This document shows positions 45,282 through 56,174 of a DNA stretch of 64,000 nucleotides, in pieces. Both the position numbers and the translations under genes were made by a program. How positions within the stretch are numbered: position 1 is the first letter of the stretch; each line of letters begins with the position of its first letter. The notes beneath the pieces were generated by a model, which did no database searches, was not told where the DNA came from, and saw only the letters and a list, made by a program, of their open reading frames with translations. This DNA is from Shewanella sp. (GTDB lineage: Bacteria; Pseudomonadota; Gammaproteobacteria; Enterobacterales; Shewanellaceae), in NCBI GenBank assembly GCA_028223395.1, contig JAOIUG010000006.1, positions 1 to 64,000 on the forward strand, given 5' to 3'.

Positions 45282-46075
45282 TAATAGGGCAAACCAAAGA
45301 GTGAACGGCTGTTTTTATAAGTCATAGCGGCAAAATCATGTAATGGTTGTTGCCGTAGTTGAGCGATATACTGGGCAATGTAAGGTAAATACTTGGGTTC
45401 ATTTTTAGACGATTTAGGCTTAGGGCGTAAACTTCTTGGCAGTAAATAGGGACTGTCTGTTTCGATCACAATGCGGTTATCTGGGATCAGTGGCACTAAC
45501 TGTGCGAGTGTTTGCCCTCTGCGCTCATCACATACCCAACCGGTGATCCCTAAGTAAATATCGAGATCTAAATAGGCCATTAAGCTGTCTTTATTGCCGG
45601 TAAAGCAGTGCAGCAGTACCGCAGGGAGCTCTGAGCGGTACTCTTTTAAAATCGCTAAAAAATCGTCGTGTGCGTCGCGCTCATGCATTAAGACCGGTTT
45701 TTGCAGCTCAACGGCTAAGGCGAGCTGCTCTGCAAAGGCGTGCCTTTGTTGCGCGCGGGGGGAAAAATCACGGTTGTAATCTAAGCCACATTCTCCCACA
45801 GCGACAACACATGACGCTGCACTTAAACGTTTGATGCTATTGCGACTGTCTTCATCCCACTGGCTGGCATGATGAGGATGAATCCCGGCTGTGGAATAAA
45901 GCTGCTCAGGGAAAGCTGCACATAGCGCTATGGCGTCACGGCTTTCTTGTATATGGCTGGCGATCACCAGCATTGAATTGACGCCAACCTGAGCCGCCTC
46001 TGCAATGACTCTATCAGCCTCAGCTGCTAATTTATTGCCAATGAAATTGACCGCAATGTCCATATACTGTGGCAT
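45281..46075 (-). CDS. tatD: TatD-family deoxyribonuclease
   Basis: YSTAGIHPHHASQW; GECGLDYNRDFSPRAQQ; ETDSPYLLPRSLRPK. Confidence 0.9.
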   Translation of the reverse strand: MPQYMDIAVNFIGNKLAAEADRVIAEAAQVGVNSMLVIASHIQESRDAIALCAAFPEQLYSTAGIHPHHASQWDEDSRNSIKRLSAASCVVAVGECGLDYNRDFSPRAQQRHAFAEQLALAVELQKPVLMHERDAHDDFLAILKEYRSELPAVLLHCFTGNKDSLMAYLDLDIYLGITGWVCDERRGQTLAQLVPLIPDNRIVIETDSPYLLPRSLRPKPKSSKNEPKYLPYIAQYIAQLRQQPLHDFAAMTYKNSRSLFGLPY

Positions 46076-46557
46076 TATTTGATACGTTTCACTCTAATGG
46101 TGGAGTTACGCTCTGCAGTACCGAGCATGAAGGAGCTTAGCGCCGCTGTTTTTATGAATACTTTTTGTTGAGGTTCAAGTTTAAATCGGCGGGTACCTGT
46201 TTGTTTCCATATTTGGCCATTTTCAAAGGTGATCTTCAAAGCGCCATATGGATCTTTGCTCACTTGTTTGACGATAAGGTGGATCGTGTCGAGCTTTTCT
46301 TCTTTGCTAGGCTTTTTTAGGTTGCCAAATTCATCGACTTTTTCTGCTGCGGTTTTTACAGGCTCATGGACTGGGTTTCTTTTTGCCGCGACAGGCTGGT
46401 TGCCTATTGAGTGGGCAAGATTGTCGTAACAAATAAGGCGTTCAAGCTTATCTTGTTTGGCGGCGCAGTTTGATAGTTGTGACGCAATAGTCGCATTTGC
46501 ATGCGCTGAAAATGCAATTGTTGCTACAGTAAATAATAAAAGCGAAGATTTGAGCAT
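46075..46557 (-). CDS. Hypothetical secreted protein
   Basis: Signal peptide MLKSSLLLFTVATIAFSAHANA; IASQLSNCAAKQDKLERLICYDNLA. Confidence 0.6.
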   Translation of the reverse strand: MLKSSLLLFTVATIAFSAHANATIASQLSNCAAKQDKLERLICYDNLAHSIGNQPVAAKRNPVHEPVKTAAEKVDEFGNLKKPSKEEKLDTIHLIVKQVSKDPYGALKITFENGQIWKQTGTRRFKLEPQQKVFIKTAALSSFMLGTAERNSTIRVKRIK

Positions 46558-46704
46558 AAAAATATCCTTTCTTATTAGAATACGAACACTTAAGCGTTCG
46601 GTCACCCGTCATCTTCAAAGCTTAACAGTTAATGAGGCTAAGTCCTATATGTGACTGTTTTGTTTTTATATTAAAAAAGAAAATGTAGCAGTCTATAAAG
46701 TAAA

Positions 46705-46732
46705 AAAGGCATTGCCTTATTGGCAATACCTT
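46705..46732 (-). terminator. Terminator after tatC
   Basis: AAAAAAGGCATTGCC TTAT TGGCAATACCTT inverted repeat. Confidence 0.65.
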
Positions 46733-46763
46733 CTTGTATTTGGTGTATTAAAGTGGCTGTATG

Positions 46764-47525
46764 TTAGCTTTTTTCATTACCAATAGACGGTTGCTGTTGG
46801 TCTTCTTCATCCTCTTTTTTGCTGTAAAAGCGTGCAGCAATTAAGCCGCCTTCAAACAAAATCAGCATCGGGATCGCAAGCATGGTTTGAGAAATAATAT
46901 CGGGTGGTGTGAGTAACATGCCGATAATAAATGCACCGACGACAATATAGGGTCGTTTTTGCTTTAATTCTTCAGGGGTTGTTACTCCGGCCCAACACAA
47001 CAACACGACCGCAACGGGGATTTCAAACGCCAAACCGAATGCAAAAAATAACTTTAAAATAAAGCTTAAATAACTGCTTATGTCAGTAGCAACTTGCACT
47101 CCATCAGGTGCAACGCTGGTGAAAAAACCAAATACCACAGGAAACACGACGTAATAGGCAAAGGCTATACCGAGATAAAATAAAAAAGTGCTGCTTGCAA
47201 GCAGTGGCACCACTAGGCGTTTTTCATGTTTATATAGCCCTGGTGCAACAAACGACCATATTTGCAGCAGGACGTAAGGGATCGCAATAAAAAATGCCAA
47301 CACTAATGTGAGTTTAAAGGGCGCAAAAAAAGGCGCTGCAACATCGGTTGCAATCATGCTGCTCGATTCCGGCAGCACTTGCATTAAGGGAGTGGCCATA
47401 TAATGGTAGATATCGTTGGCCCAATAGACCAAGGCAATAAATACTAATAAAACGCTACCAATTGCTCGAAGTAACTTGGTTCGTAATTCAAGCAAATGGC
47501 TGATTAATGGCTGTTGTTGTGACAT
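46764..47525 (-). CDS. tatC: Sec-independent protein translocase TatC
   Basis: [13 protein letters not shown]; multi-TM; tatABC order. Confidence 0.96.
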   Translation of the reverse strand: MSQQQPLISHLLELRTKLLRAIGSVLLVFIALVYWANDIYHYMATPLMQVLPESSSMIATDVAAPFFAPFKLTLVLAFFIAIPYVLLQIWSFVAPGLYKHEKRLVVPLLASSTFLFYLGIAFAYYVVFPVVFGFFTSVAPDGVQVATDISSYLSFILKLFFAFGLAFEIPVAVVLLCWAGVTTPEELKQKRPYIVVGAFIIGMLLTPPDIISQTMLAIPMLILFEGGLIAARFYSKKEDEEDQQQPSIGNEKS

Positions 47526-47528
47526 GGA

Positions 47529-47924
47529 CTACCCGTTAGGTTTGTCTGATTTAGCGTTGTCTGCTGAAGTTGCCTTGGTAGTTGGTGTCGCTGAGGCCGG
47601 TGCTTTGTCTGCCGCAGGGGTATCTTCTACTTGATAAGGACGGTTAACAGATTCTGCCGCTTGTTTAAGTTGATCGATTGAATCTTGTAACTCAGGAGAA
47701 AGGTTTTTTAGCCCTTCTTTTTCTGCTTTTTTTAAATCATTATGCAACTGATCTATTTTTAGCTCTTGCTCTAATTCGTCTTTTACTGAGTTAGCCATTT
47801 TCTTCATGGCACGGATCCAGCTAGAAATTGAGCGCACCGCTGTAGGGAGCCTTTCAGGGCCGAGTACAACCAGCCCTAAGATCCCAATCAACAGCAACTC
47901 CATAAAACCGATACCGTCGAACAT
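47529..47924 (-). CDS. tatB: Sec-independent protein translocase TatB
   Basis: [27 protein letters not shown]. Confidence 0.95.
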   Translation of the reverse strand: MFDGIGFMELLLIGILGLVVLGPERLPTAVRSISSWIRAMKKMANSVKDELEQELKIDQLHNDLKKAEKEGLKNLSPELQDSIDQLKQAAESVNRPYQVEDTPAADKAPASATPTTKATSADNAKSDKPNG

Positions 47925-47930
47925 AGTCGA

Positions 47931-48176
47931 TTACGCCTGTTCTTTGCTCTTAGGATCAGCCACTTTCTCAGCTGTATTAAGCGTGCTTTTTTCTGTGTTG
48001 TCAGCCGCAGTGTCTTCTAAGGCTTGTTTCTTTTCTTCTTCAGGAGACATGGCGTTCTTGAAGCCTTTTACTGCACCGCCTAAGTCACCACCTAATGAGC
48101 GTAACTTCTTAGTTCCAAATAATAATACTACGATTAATGCAACAATGAGAAGTTGCCAAATGCTAATTCCGCCCAT
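47931..48176 (-). CDS. tatA: Sec-independent protein translocase TatA
   Basis: [43 protein letters not shown]. Confidence 0.95.
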   Translation of the reverse strand: MGGISIWQLLIVALIVVLLFGTKKLRSLGGDLGGAVKGFKNAMSPEEEKKQALEDTAADNTEKSTLNTAEKVADPKSKEQA

Positions 48177-48236
48177 GATGAATCCTCTTAATTTAGGTGC
48201 TGGTTCTATTATGAACCTTTAGTTATTTAGATCTAG

Positions 48237-49886
48237 CTAAAACTTGTGATTCTTTGGCCTTGATCGCCATCCGATCACCCATAAGGTGAGCCCTGTGCTG
48301 ATCGCGCCGTATGAAGCCCATAGTGTAGCGTGTTGGTTTAACAAAATCGTGCCGCAGATCACTAAAGCTGCGGATGTGATCAAAAGGTAATTACTTTTAT
48401 GGGCTTTTTGCTGATATTTTAGATATCGGTCAAGTAATTTATTCTGGGTTTTAGCCAGGTTACGCCCCATTTTTAGATTATCGTAGATAAGTTCGGGCAG
48501 TTCTGGCAGTTGATCAGCCCAGTAAGGCAGCTGCTGCTTGATTTTTCCTGCCATTGCTTTAGGGCCAACTTGTTCTGCCATCCAGCCTTCTAAGAAAGGT
48601 TTGGCTGTTTGCCACAGATCCAACTGAGGGTATAACTGCCGACCTAAGCCTTCTATGTACAGTAAGGTTTTTTCAAGCAGTACTAATTGCGGTTGCACCA
48701 CCATATCGAAGCGACGCGCGATCCTAAACAGCTCCAATAATACGTGGCCAAATGAGATCTCATCTAACGGCTTGTTGAACATCGGCTCGCAAACAATTTT
48801 GACGGCTTGCTCAAAGGCGCTGAGATCAGTATCAGGCGATACCCAACCAGACTCGATATACAATTGCGCTATGCGGCGGTAATCTCGATTAAAAAAGGCT
48901 AAAAAGTTCTCGGCTAGGTAGCGTTTGTCTTCGTCGGTGAGTGTCCCCATGATCCCGCAGTCTAAGCCGATGTAAAACGGATCGTTGGGATGTTCACGGC
49001 TCACAAAAATATTGCCAGGGTGCATATCTGCGTGAAAGAAGTTGTCGCGAAAAACTTGCGTAAAAAACAGCTCAACCCCACGTTCAGCTAATAACTTAAG
49101 ATTGGTGCCTTGTGCTATCAATCCTGCTTTGTCAGACACCGGAACGCCATCGATCCGCTCCATTACAATCAGCCGTGTAAAGCAAAGCTCCTCATACATA
49201 TAAGGAATATAAAGGGCTTGTGAATCAAGAAAGTTATTGCGCAGCTTGATGGCGTTTAAGGCTTCGAGTTTTAAATTTAACTCGCCTTCAATGGTGATGC
49301 GATAGTCTTCAACAACTTCAGCGGGGCGTAGGCGATTATTGGCACCTAACAAGGTTTCTAATACATTGGCGGCTTGTGACATAAGCTGAATGTCAGCATG
49401 CACTTTTTGTTCGACGTCAGGGCGCAAAACCTTAAGTACAACTTCTGCACCATTGGATTTAAGTGTGGCTGTATGCACTTGTGAAATGGATGCTGATGCG
49501 AGTGGAATGTCTTCGAAATCATCGAAATAAGTATCGATTGGGGCATTAAGTGCTTGTTCAATTGACGCGCGCGCAATAGCGGAATCAAAAGGCGGTACTC
49601 TGTCTTGCAACATGGCAAGTTCTTCAGCCCACTCATCATTGAGTAAATCGCGGCGAGTCGACAGCATTTGTCCAAACTTGATATAAACCGGGCCAAGCTC
49701 TTGCATGGCAAGCTTTAAGCGCTCACCACCGACTTTATCTTTATGTTTGTTTCTTAACCAAAAAAGACAACCTCTTAATAACTTAAAATACCAAGGCGTC
49801 ACTGTTGCTGGAAGTAAATCATCGAGCCCGTAATGGAGCGTAGTGCGGATGACTTGGTAAGCGCGCTTCATACTTTTTGCCGTCAT
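48237..49886 (-). CDS. ubiB: Ubiquinone biosynthesis atypical kinase UbiB
   Basis: [44 protein letters not shown]. Confidence 0.95.
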   Translation of the reverse strand: MTAKSMKRAYQVIRTTLHYGLDDLLPATVTPWYFKLLRGCLFWLRNKHKDKVGGERLKLAMQELGPVYIKFGQMLSTRRDLLNDEWAEELAMLQDRVPPFDSAIARASIEQALNAPIDTYFDDFEDIPLASASISQVHTATLKSNGAEVVLKVLRPDVEQKVHADIQLMSQAANVLETLLGANNRLRPAEVVEDYRITIEGELNLKLEALNAIKLRNNFLDSQALYIPYMYEELCFTRLIVMERIDGVPVSDKAGLIAQGTNLKLLAERGVELFFTQVFRDNFFHADMHPGNIFVSREHPNDPFYIGLDCGIMGTLTDEDKRYLAENFLAFFNRDYRRIAQLYIESGWVSPDTDLSAFEQAVKIVCEPMFNKPLDEISFGHVLLELFRIARRFDMVVQPQLVLLEKTLLYIEGLGRQLYPQLDLWQTAKPFLEGWMAEQVGPKAMAGKIKQQLPYWADQLPELPELIYDNLKMGRNLAKTQNKLLDRYLKYQQKAHKSNYLLITSAALVICGTILLNQHATLWASYGAISTGLTLWVIGWRSRPKNHKF

Positions 49887-50506
49887 TATTTTGCTTCAAC
49901 TCTGTTGATTAGTTGCGCTATGCGTACGCCTAAGGCGTCAACGTCGAGTGAGATAGTCTCAATACTATCACTTAAATGAATGTATTCGAGCTTATGGGGC
50001 GCTAACCGGTACTCTTCGGTGGTCAATTGCCCTATATGAGAGTGAGTTTTTTGTAATACCTGACTGATATTTTGCTTTGCTTGCTTTAATCCTTTACTCA
50101 CCATGTGGGTTGGAGCGTCGCCAATATACCGTGACAGGGGTTCGGCAAAGTCAAACTCAACAGTTTGCAGGTAATGGCTGAAGCTTTGTAATACGCTTAA
50201 ATCGCCTTCAAGGCTGAGTTTATCTTGTTTGATGAGCTCGGTGAGGTTAGCGCCTTCGGTCAGTTGGTATAAGGTCGTGAGATCGGCATTAACTTGAGTG
50301 TTGACTTCACCTTCGTAGTGGCTAAAGACTTGCACTTGTTTTGCAAATAACAGGTAAACAGGCCAACTAAGCTGCGTCAGTTGAATACATAATACTTTGC
50401 CTTGCAGGTGGCGCAGCGCATCAGCGCCACCGGGTGACTGCGAAATGAGCGTGTTAAGGCTCATTTCCACTGCCGCGCTCGTCAACAATGGAATATTACG
50501 CGACAT
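49886..50506 (-). CDS. ubiJ: Ubiquinone biosynthesis accessory factor UbiJ (SCP2 domain)
   Basis: Position between ubiE and ubiB; SCP2-like sequence. Confidence 0.88.
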   Translation of the reverse strand: MSRNIPLLTSAAVEMSLNTLISQSPGGADALRHLQGKVLCIQLTQLSWPVYLLFAKQVQVFSHYEGEVNTQVNADLTTLYQLTEGANLTELIKQDKLSLEGDLSVLQSFSHYLQTVEFDFAEPLSRYIGDAPTHMVSKGLKQAKQNISQVLQKTHSHIGQLTTEEYRLAPHKLEYIHLSDSIETISLDVDALGVRIAQLINRVEAK

Positions 50507-50517
50507 TGCTAAGCGGA

Positions 50518-51273
50518 TCAGAATTTATAACCTTTATGCAATGCCACAATCCCATCGGTCATGTTGGTGTAACTGACTTGCTCAAAACCGGCGTCAACCA
50601 TCATTTGCTTTAAGGTGTCTTGATCTGGGTGCATACGAATCGATTCCGCTAAGTATTCGTAACTGTCGGCATCTTGGGTGATAAGTGCGCCCATTTTAGG
50701 CATGACTTTAAAGCTGTATAGATCATATACTTTTCGCATAATGTCATGTTTAGGTTTAGAAAACTCTAACACAAGTAACTTCCCGCCAGGTTTTAATACT
50801 CGTAGCATGGAGGCGATGGCGGCGTCTTTGTCGGTCACATTACGTAATCCAAAGGCGATGGTAATGATGTCAAAGTGATTGTCTGGAAACGGTAGAGCTT
50901 CTGCGTTGGCTTGCACGTAATTAACATTGCCTACAATGCCTTTGTCGCGCAGTTTTTCGCGGCCTACTTTGAGCATTGAATCGTTAATATCAGCTAAGAT
51001 CACTTGGCCTTTGTCGCCAACGATGTGTGAAAACTTAGCGGTTAAATCACCTGTTCCACCAGCGAGATCCAGCACTTTCATGCCTGGACGAGCCCCAGCG
51101 CTTTCAATCGTGAATCGTTTCCACATGCGGTGGATCCCAAAAGACATGACATCATTCATGATGTCATATTTAGCGGCAACAGAATGGAATACACCGGCCA
51201 CCATATCGGCCTTTTGTTCAGCTTCCACTGTTTTGTAACCGAAGTGAGTGCTTTTTGGCGTGTCCTCTGACAT
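50518..51273 (-). CDS. ubiE: Ubiquinone/menaquinone C-methyltransferase
   Basis: [41 protein letters not shown]. Confidence 0.96.
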   Translation of the reverse strand: MSEDTPKSTHFGYKTVEAEQKADMVAGVFHSVAAKYDIMNDVMSFGIHRMWKRFTIESAGARPGMKVLDLAGGTGDLTAKFSHIVGDKGQVILADINDSMLKVGREKLRDKGIVGNVNYVQANAEALPFPDNHFDIITIAFGLRNVTDKDAAIASMLRVLKPGGKLLVLEFSKPKHDIMRKVYDLYSFKVMPKMGALITQDADSYEYLAESIRMHPDQDTLKQMMVDAGFEQVSYTNMTDGIVALHKGYKF

Positions 51274-51603
51274 CGATTTATTCCTATTCGTTAACGGTTG
51301 AATTATCGCGATTGTAAGCCATCACACAACATTGCTGAATGATCCATCTACCACTGTGTGATGAAGTTATCAGTCAGTCGCTAAATTTAGCGAAAATGAG
51401 CCACAATACAGGCAATCGTAAATTGGGCGCATATTACACCATAATACAGACAAAGATTGAATTGTTATTGTTGTGCTCTGATTAAGTTACTTTTAATTTT
51501 TATGCTGGAATGTGTGTCGCCACAAACAAGGCGTGAGTGGATTATTGTAATTTGTGGCTTGTTTAATAGTCAAACGAGGCGCTATGGCTGAAAAGGGCGC
51601 GAT

Positions 51604-51629
51604 AAAAAAGCCAGCTGCTTAGCTGGCTT
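51604..51629 (-). terminator. Terminator after rraA-like gene
   Basis: AAAAAAGCCAGCT GCTT AGCTGGCTT. Confidence 0.75.
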
Positions 51630-51653
51630 AGAACCAAAATTGGTGCAAGATCG

Positions 51654-52139
51654 TTAGTCAATATCTAATGGCTCTGGCGATAAAATTATCCCCGTGTTAT
51701 CCGCATAAATGTGATCGCCAGGTAAGAACGTCACACCGCCAAAGTTGACAGGGATTTCTACTTCACCCACAGCATTGCCATCGGCACCAACAGGGATAGA
51801 CGCTAATGCTTGCACGCCAATATCCAGATCTTCTAGTGCATCAACATCACGTATAGATCCATAGATAATAATTCCTTCCCAATGATTGTCGACAGCCACC
51901 TGCGCTATTGATGCATCGAGTAATGCCCGGCGTAATGAACCGCCGCCATCAACCAACAGCACTTTTCCTTCTCCTTCTTCTTGTAGGGCATCGATGATCA
52001 GTCCGTTATCTTCGAAACATTTGACGGTGCTAATTGAACCACCAAAAGAGTTACAGCCACCGTAATTACTGAACATCGGTTCAACAACATCAACCACATC
52101 GATATAGGTGTCACACAGTTCTGAAGTGTTGTATTCCAT
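51654..52139 (-). CDS. rraA: RraA family protein (regulator of RNase E activity A)
   Basis: [45 protein letters not shown]. Confidence 0.9.
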   Translation of the reverse strand: MEYNTSELCDTYIDVVDVVEPMFSNYGGCNSFGGSISTVKCFEDNGLIIDALQEEGEGKVLLVDGGGSLRRALLDASIAQVAVDNHWEGIIIYGSIRDVDALEDLDIGVQALASIPVGADGNAVGEVEIPVNFGGVTFLPGDHIYADNTGIILSPEPLDID

Positions 52140-52413
52140 AAGAAGGCTCCCGCTGGATAGGCATAGCTCATTATTATGAGCAAAGTAATTTTTACCAGTA
52201 TATAAGGGTTTTTTGAAAAGAAAAGCGTTATCAATCACGCAATTGTCATGAAAGCTAATCCTTGCATTGTTTGTTGTAATATTTCAGTGCATTGGTTCAA
52301 AATAAGACTAAACTATGATTTAAGTCATCAAATGACGTTTTTTTATTACAAACTGGATGGCTTTTTGGTAACATCGCGCAGTTATTTTAATCTTACTTAA
52401 ATTTAGAGTCGCT

Positions 52414-52470
52414 TTAGGGGCACGGAACCCCCTGTAAGCCTACGGAAGGCTGAGGGGCTAATATAGGGTG
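52414..52470 (+). ncRNA. Candidate structured 5'-UTR element upstream of 52475 ORF
   Basis: Two small hairpins with the same ACGGAA loop segment (GGGG-CACGGAA-CCCC; AGCC-TACGGAA-GGCT) and a third GGGG that could pair alternatively with CCCC, just before the SD. Confidence 0.4.
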
Positions 52471-52474
52471 CCTT

Positions 52475-52726
52475 ATGGAAGCTATTAATACTGTTGAAAT
52501 CATCGGTTACGCTGCGTCAGTGATGGTTGCAATTTCGCTAATGATGAAAGACATCGTCTGGTTAAGATGTGTCAACTTTGTTGGTTGTTCGTTGTTTGTT
52601 ATTTATGGTGCATCAATTGAAGCTTGGCCTGTCGCAGGTATGAACGCTTTTGTTGCGTGTATCAATATTTACCATCTGATCAAACTTTACCGCAACCGTA
52701 ATAACACGGACTCGGTAGAGAGCTAA
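52475..52726 (+). CDS. YgjV-like inner membrane protein
   Basis: 83 aa, 3 TM-like segments, ...NFVGCSLFVIYGASIEAWPVAGMNAFVACINIYHLIKLY. Confidence 0.7.
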   Translation: MEAINTVEIIGYAASVMVAISLMMKDIVWLRCVNFVGCSLFVIYGASIEAWPVAGMNAFVACINIYHLIKLYRNRNNTDSVES

Positions 52727-53087
52727 ACGACTTGAGTGTAATGAGCTTTAATCATAGGCTCATTACCTTCTTTAAGCTCGAGGACTTGAGCTGCGAGGCG
52801 TTGACTCACGCGTGCTCGCTTTTGTCGTTAGCATGTTCATCAAACTAGAGCTAGCACTAGAACAAAAACTAGCACTAGAGCAATACGCATTTATTTAACA
52901 TCAACAACGCTGACTGTAATGCTGCGAGACTCCCACCGACAGATGCGCCGTTATTTGGGTTAACCTCTTGTGTTAATTTATTCTTTTTCACCGCCGCTTT
53001 TTACGTCATAAAACTTTAGATTCTCTGTCACCTTGCTGTCATAGCTTTTTCATAGCTTGCTACTAAACAATTGTTTGGGAGTTTGCC

Positions 53088-53600
53088 ATGTTGACTCGGA
53101 TTGCCAGCTTAGACAGACATTATTATCAGTGCGTCGTACGTCAGGGTAAAGCGCAAGGTCTACACCCTTTGGCGCTTCGGCTCTCTTGGTCTGGCAACGG
53201 CCCGTTTTATCTTTATATTACGGTGCTTTGCTTACTGCTAGACAAACAAGGTGAATCACTGCTTAATATGCTGGTATCTGCCTATCTAATTGAACTTCCT
53301 CTCTATTTTATACTTAAAAATATGGTGCGCCGCCAACGCCCTTGCCACGCATTGGCTGATGGTGTTGCCAGCTTTGAGCCGGCAGATAAATTCAGTTTGC
53401 CATCAGGCCATACTGCGGCGGCGTTTGTGATGGCTGGCAGTATTTATTGCATCTATCCGGCATATTTTTTCTTAGCGGCTTTATGGGCGATTGGGATCGG
53501 AATGTCACGCATTGTATTAGGTGTTCATTACCCATTAGATATTGTTGCAGGAGCCATTTTAGGCATTGTGTCTGTGCTATTGTGTCAGCCGTTACTCTAG
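53088..53600 (+). CDS. PAP2-family phosphatase (membrane)
   Basis: KNMVRRQRPC, PSGHTAAAF, SRIVLGVHYPLDIVAG. Confidence 0.88.
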   Translation: MLTRIASLDRHYYQCVVRQGKAQGLHPLALRLSWSGNGPFYLYITVLCLLLDKQGESLLNMLVSAYLIELPLYFILKNMVRRQRPCHALADGVASFEPADKFSLPSGHTAAAFVMAGSIYCIYPAYFFLAALWAIGIGMSRIVLGVHYPLDIVAGAILGIVSVLLCQPLL

Positions 53601-53609
53601 GAGAGTACA

Positions 53610-54665
53610 TTGAAAATTCTATATGGTGTGCAGGGGACTGGAAACGGCCACCTAAGTCGTGCTCGAGTGATGGCTAAGGCAATGAAAAAGCAAGGTGTTG
53701 ATGTTGACTTTTTCTTTTCAGGTCGAGAAAAAGATCAATTTTTTGATATGGATTGTTTTGGTCAATATCAGGTACAACCTGGGCTGACGTTCGCGACTAA
53801 AAATGGACGAGTGGCGTTACTTGAGACCGCTAAAATAAATGCCTGGTTTGGTTTTTTTAAAGACGTAAACAATTTAGATTTAAGTCACTATGATCTTGTG
53901 TTGAATGATTTTGAGCCGCTCACAGCGTGGGCCGCCAAAAGGCAAGGCGTACCTTCAATTGGGATAAGTCACCAAGCCGCGCTTAATTTTTCAGTCCCCA
54001 AAATTGCTGACAGTTGGTTTAACGATGCGATTCTCAATTATTTTGCGCCTGTTGATCTTGCGCTGGGTTGTCATTGGCATCATTTTGGCTTTCCTATATT
54101 GCCTCCTTTTGTTGAGGTGAATAAAGCTGAGCAGCTTTTATCGCATCAAGTGTTGGTTTATCTGCCTTTTGAATCACCAGAGTCGATCGTTGATTTTCTT
54201 ACCTCTTTTTCAGATTACACCTTTTTGGTGTACCACGCGGGCCAAAGTCCCCGTGGATTACCTGCACATATAAAATGGCATCATTTTGATCGAGAGGGAT
54301 TTAAAGCAGCGATGGCAAGCTGTGGCGGCGTGATCGGCAATGCTGGTTTTGAGCTGGCTAGCGAAGCGTTAACCTTGGGGAAAAAATTACTGATCAAGCC
54401 ATTGTTAGGGCAATTTGAACAACAATCTAATGTGGCAGCATTAGAATTATTAGGTGCAGCGGAGTGCATGCGTTCCCAATTAGAACCTGCGGTGTTACGT
54501 CGTTGGTTAAAAGGTTCAATGCCTGCACCGATAAATTACCCTGAAGTGGGTGATGCATTAGTTAGTTGGTTACTCAAGGGTAATTGGCGAGAGCCCGAAG
54601 CTTTGTGCCATTCGCTATGGTCGCAAGTCAATTTGCCTTTAAGTTGGCAAAAGAAAAGCGGTTAA
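53610..54665 (+). CDS. Glycosyltransferase-like protein (MJ1255/VC2487 type)
   Basis: MKILYGVQGTGNGHLSRARVMAKAM; C-terminal GGVIGNAGFELASEAL; TTG start. Confidence 0.75.
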   Translation: MKILYGVQGTGNGHLSRARVMAKAMKKQGVDVDFFFSGREKDQFFDMDCFGQYQVQPGLTFATKNGRVALLETAKINAWFGFFKDVNNLDLSHYDLVLNDFEPLTAWAAKRQGVPSIGISHQAALNFSVPKIADSWFNDAILNYFAPVDLALGCHWHHFGFPILPPFVEVNKAEQLLSHQVLVYLPFESPESIVDFLTSFSDYTFLVYHAGQSPRGLPAHIKWHHFDREGFKAAMASCGGVIGNAGFELASEALTLGKKLLIKPLLGQFEQQSNVAALELLGAAECMRSQLEPAVLRRWLKGSMPAPINYPEVGDALVSWLLKGNWREPEALCHSLWSQVNLPLSWQKKSG

Positions 54666-54963
54666 CGGTTGTGGTGCATCGTGGCTTGTATGGACTGGTT
54701 TTGTTGTTTACACGTTTATAGTGTTGCTTATCGTTTCATTGGTGCTCGCTGTATTGTGGCTTTCAAAGCATTGAGCGTTTTGCATTAGCAAGATCTCACT
54801 GAACGGTCAGTACCTTGCCAGTGATAGAGAAAATAAAGGCTGATGATGAATACATCGGTTAATTCGCCAGTTTGCTAGCGCAAACTGGCGAATTGAAGCG
54901 TCGACTCATGATTGAGGGAGGTTATCAGCAGCCATTTTGTTTTGAATGATCAGCTCTGTAATA

Positions 54964-56094
54964 TCAGCTTTGTAATATCGTCAAAGGTAAAGAGAGCATG
55001 TTATCGCCAGAGCCGGCAATATACCAAATGATGGCAATCAGACTGCCTACAGTCAGTAAATACCAACAGGCTGAGAAGATCTGTCCATAGCGATCAAGAG
55101 GTAACAAGTGGCTTTGATGACGAGACTCCCATTCAAATGCAATTTCAGCACTCCCAATTAAGAGTAAGAAGCCTAGTAATGGTAACCCTAAACTGTAACT
55201 GAGATAGACACCGATCGCCGCGCCGCTAATGCATGCAATTAACCCCACCATGCTGTTCATCGAAAAACTGATGCTTTTAAGAATATGCCCACCATCAAGC
55301 GGCAATATTGGCAACAAGTTAAACAAGTTGAGTAATGCGTTAAAGGCAGCTAAACCAGCAAAGAAAATATTGCCTGTTATCCAGTAGGCGAGCAACGAAG
55401 CAATAGACATCAATAGACCGAAGCTCGGCCCCATGATGGAGATCACCACATCTTGCCATCGAGTATTTATTTTTTCATCGCTCAATGCTAAGCCACCAAC
55501 AAATGGGATCAGGTAGATCCCTTTTGTTTTCATGCCAAAATATTTCATTGCACGAATGTGGCCATACTCATGAAATACAAGACAAGCGATAAGCGCAAGC
55601 GCAAATTGAAATGAGAATAACCAAGAGTAGGCGGCCACACTGGCTGCCGCGAATACCACTTTAATGACCTTAGCACTTTTTAATAGCTTAAAACCCAATG
55701 AAGCTAAGCCAACGACGCTAAACTGCTTTTTTGTTGCGATAGGGGTCACGGGTTGCTGTTGTTCGATGTCTTTACTGTCGCGCTGGCCATTGGCTACCTG
55801 CTCGTTATCGCATAGTAGCCGATAAACGATGCTAAACGGTTGCCAATATAGCTCCGTCTCTAACGTGATTGTTATTGTTTTTGGCGGGGTTTCATCGAGT
55901 GATTCAAGGGGCGCAGGGGCGACAGTGTTTAGCTCAAAAGTGTGACTTTTTAATCCTTCATTATCGCTACTGGCTTGAATGACTGACACTAAATTGTCAC
56001 CCCAAAATAGTTGTTGCCAACCTGCCATCGAGCCTTCTAGGCGCAGTGGCTGACCTAAGCAGTCAATTTTTAGTAATTCCACGTTACATCTCAA
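54964..56094 (-). CDS. M50-family (site-2 protease-like) membrane metalloprotease
   Basis: ALIACLVFHEYGHIRAMKYFGM (HExxH), LFNLLPILPLDGGHIL (LDG). Confidence 0.82.
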   Translation of the reverse strand: MRCNVELLKIDCLGQPLRLEGSMAGWQQLFWGDNLVSVIQASSDNEGLKSHTFELNTVAPAPLESLDETPPKTITITLETELYWQPFSIVYRLLCDNEQVANGQRDSKDIEQQQPVTPIATKKQFSVVGLASLGFKLLKSAKVIKVVFAAASVAAYSWLFSFQFALALIACLVFHEYGHIRAMKYFGMKTKGIYLIPFVGGLALSDEKINTRWQDVVISIMGPSFGLLMSIASLLAYWITGNIFFAGLAAFNALLNLFNLLPILPLDGGHILKSISFSMNSMVGLIACISGAAIGVYLSYSLGLPLLGFLLLIGSAEIAFEWESRHQSHLLPLDRYGQIFSACWYLLTVGSLIAIIWYIAGSGDNMLSLPLTILQS

Positions 56095-56174
56095 CGAGTT
56101 TAAGTGGGCATATTATGCCGTCATTGATGACATAGTGGCAATCAATGGTTCAACTGCGTGGTATTTTTCGTATG

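Noticed and set aside
49358-49711. 117-aa minus-strand ORF inside ubiB
   Set aside because: Alternative frame on the same strand as intact ubiB; no recognised features.
52830-52882. CTAGCACTAGA-type short repeat in the gap before the PAP2 gene
   Set aside because: Only two imperfect copies in low-complexity sequence; not enough to support a functional claim.
53447-53677. 76-aa plus-strand ORF overlapping the PAP2 and glycosyltransferase genes
   Set aside because: Out-of-frame overlap of two well-supported genes.
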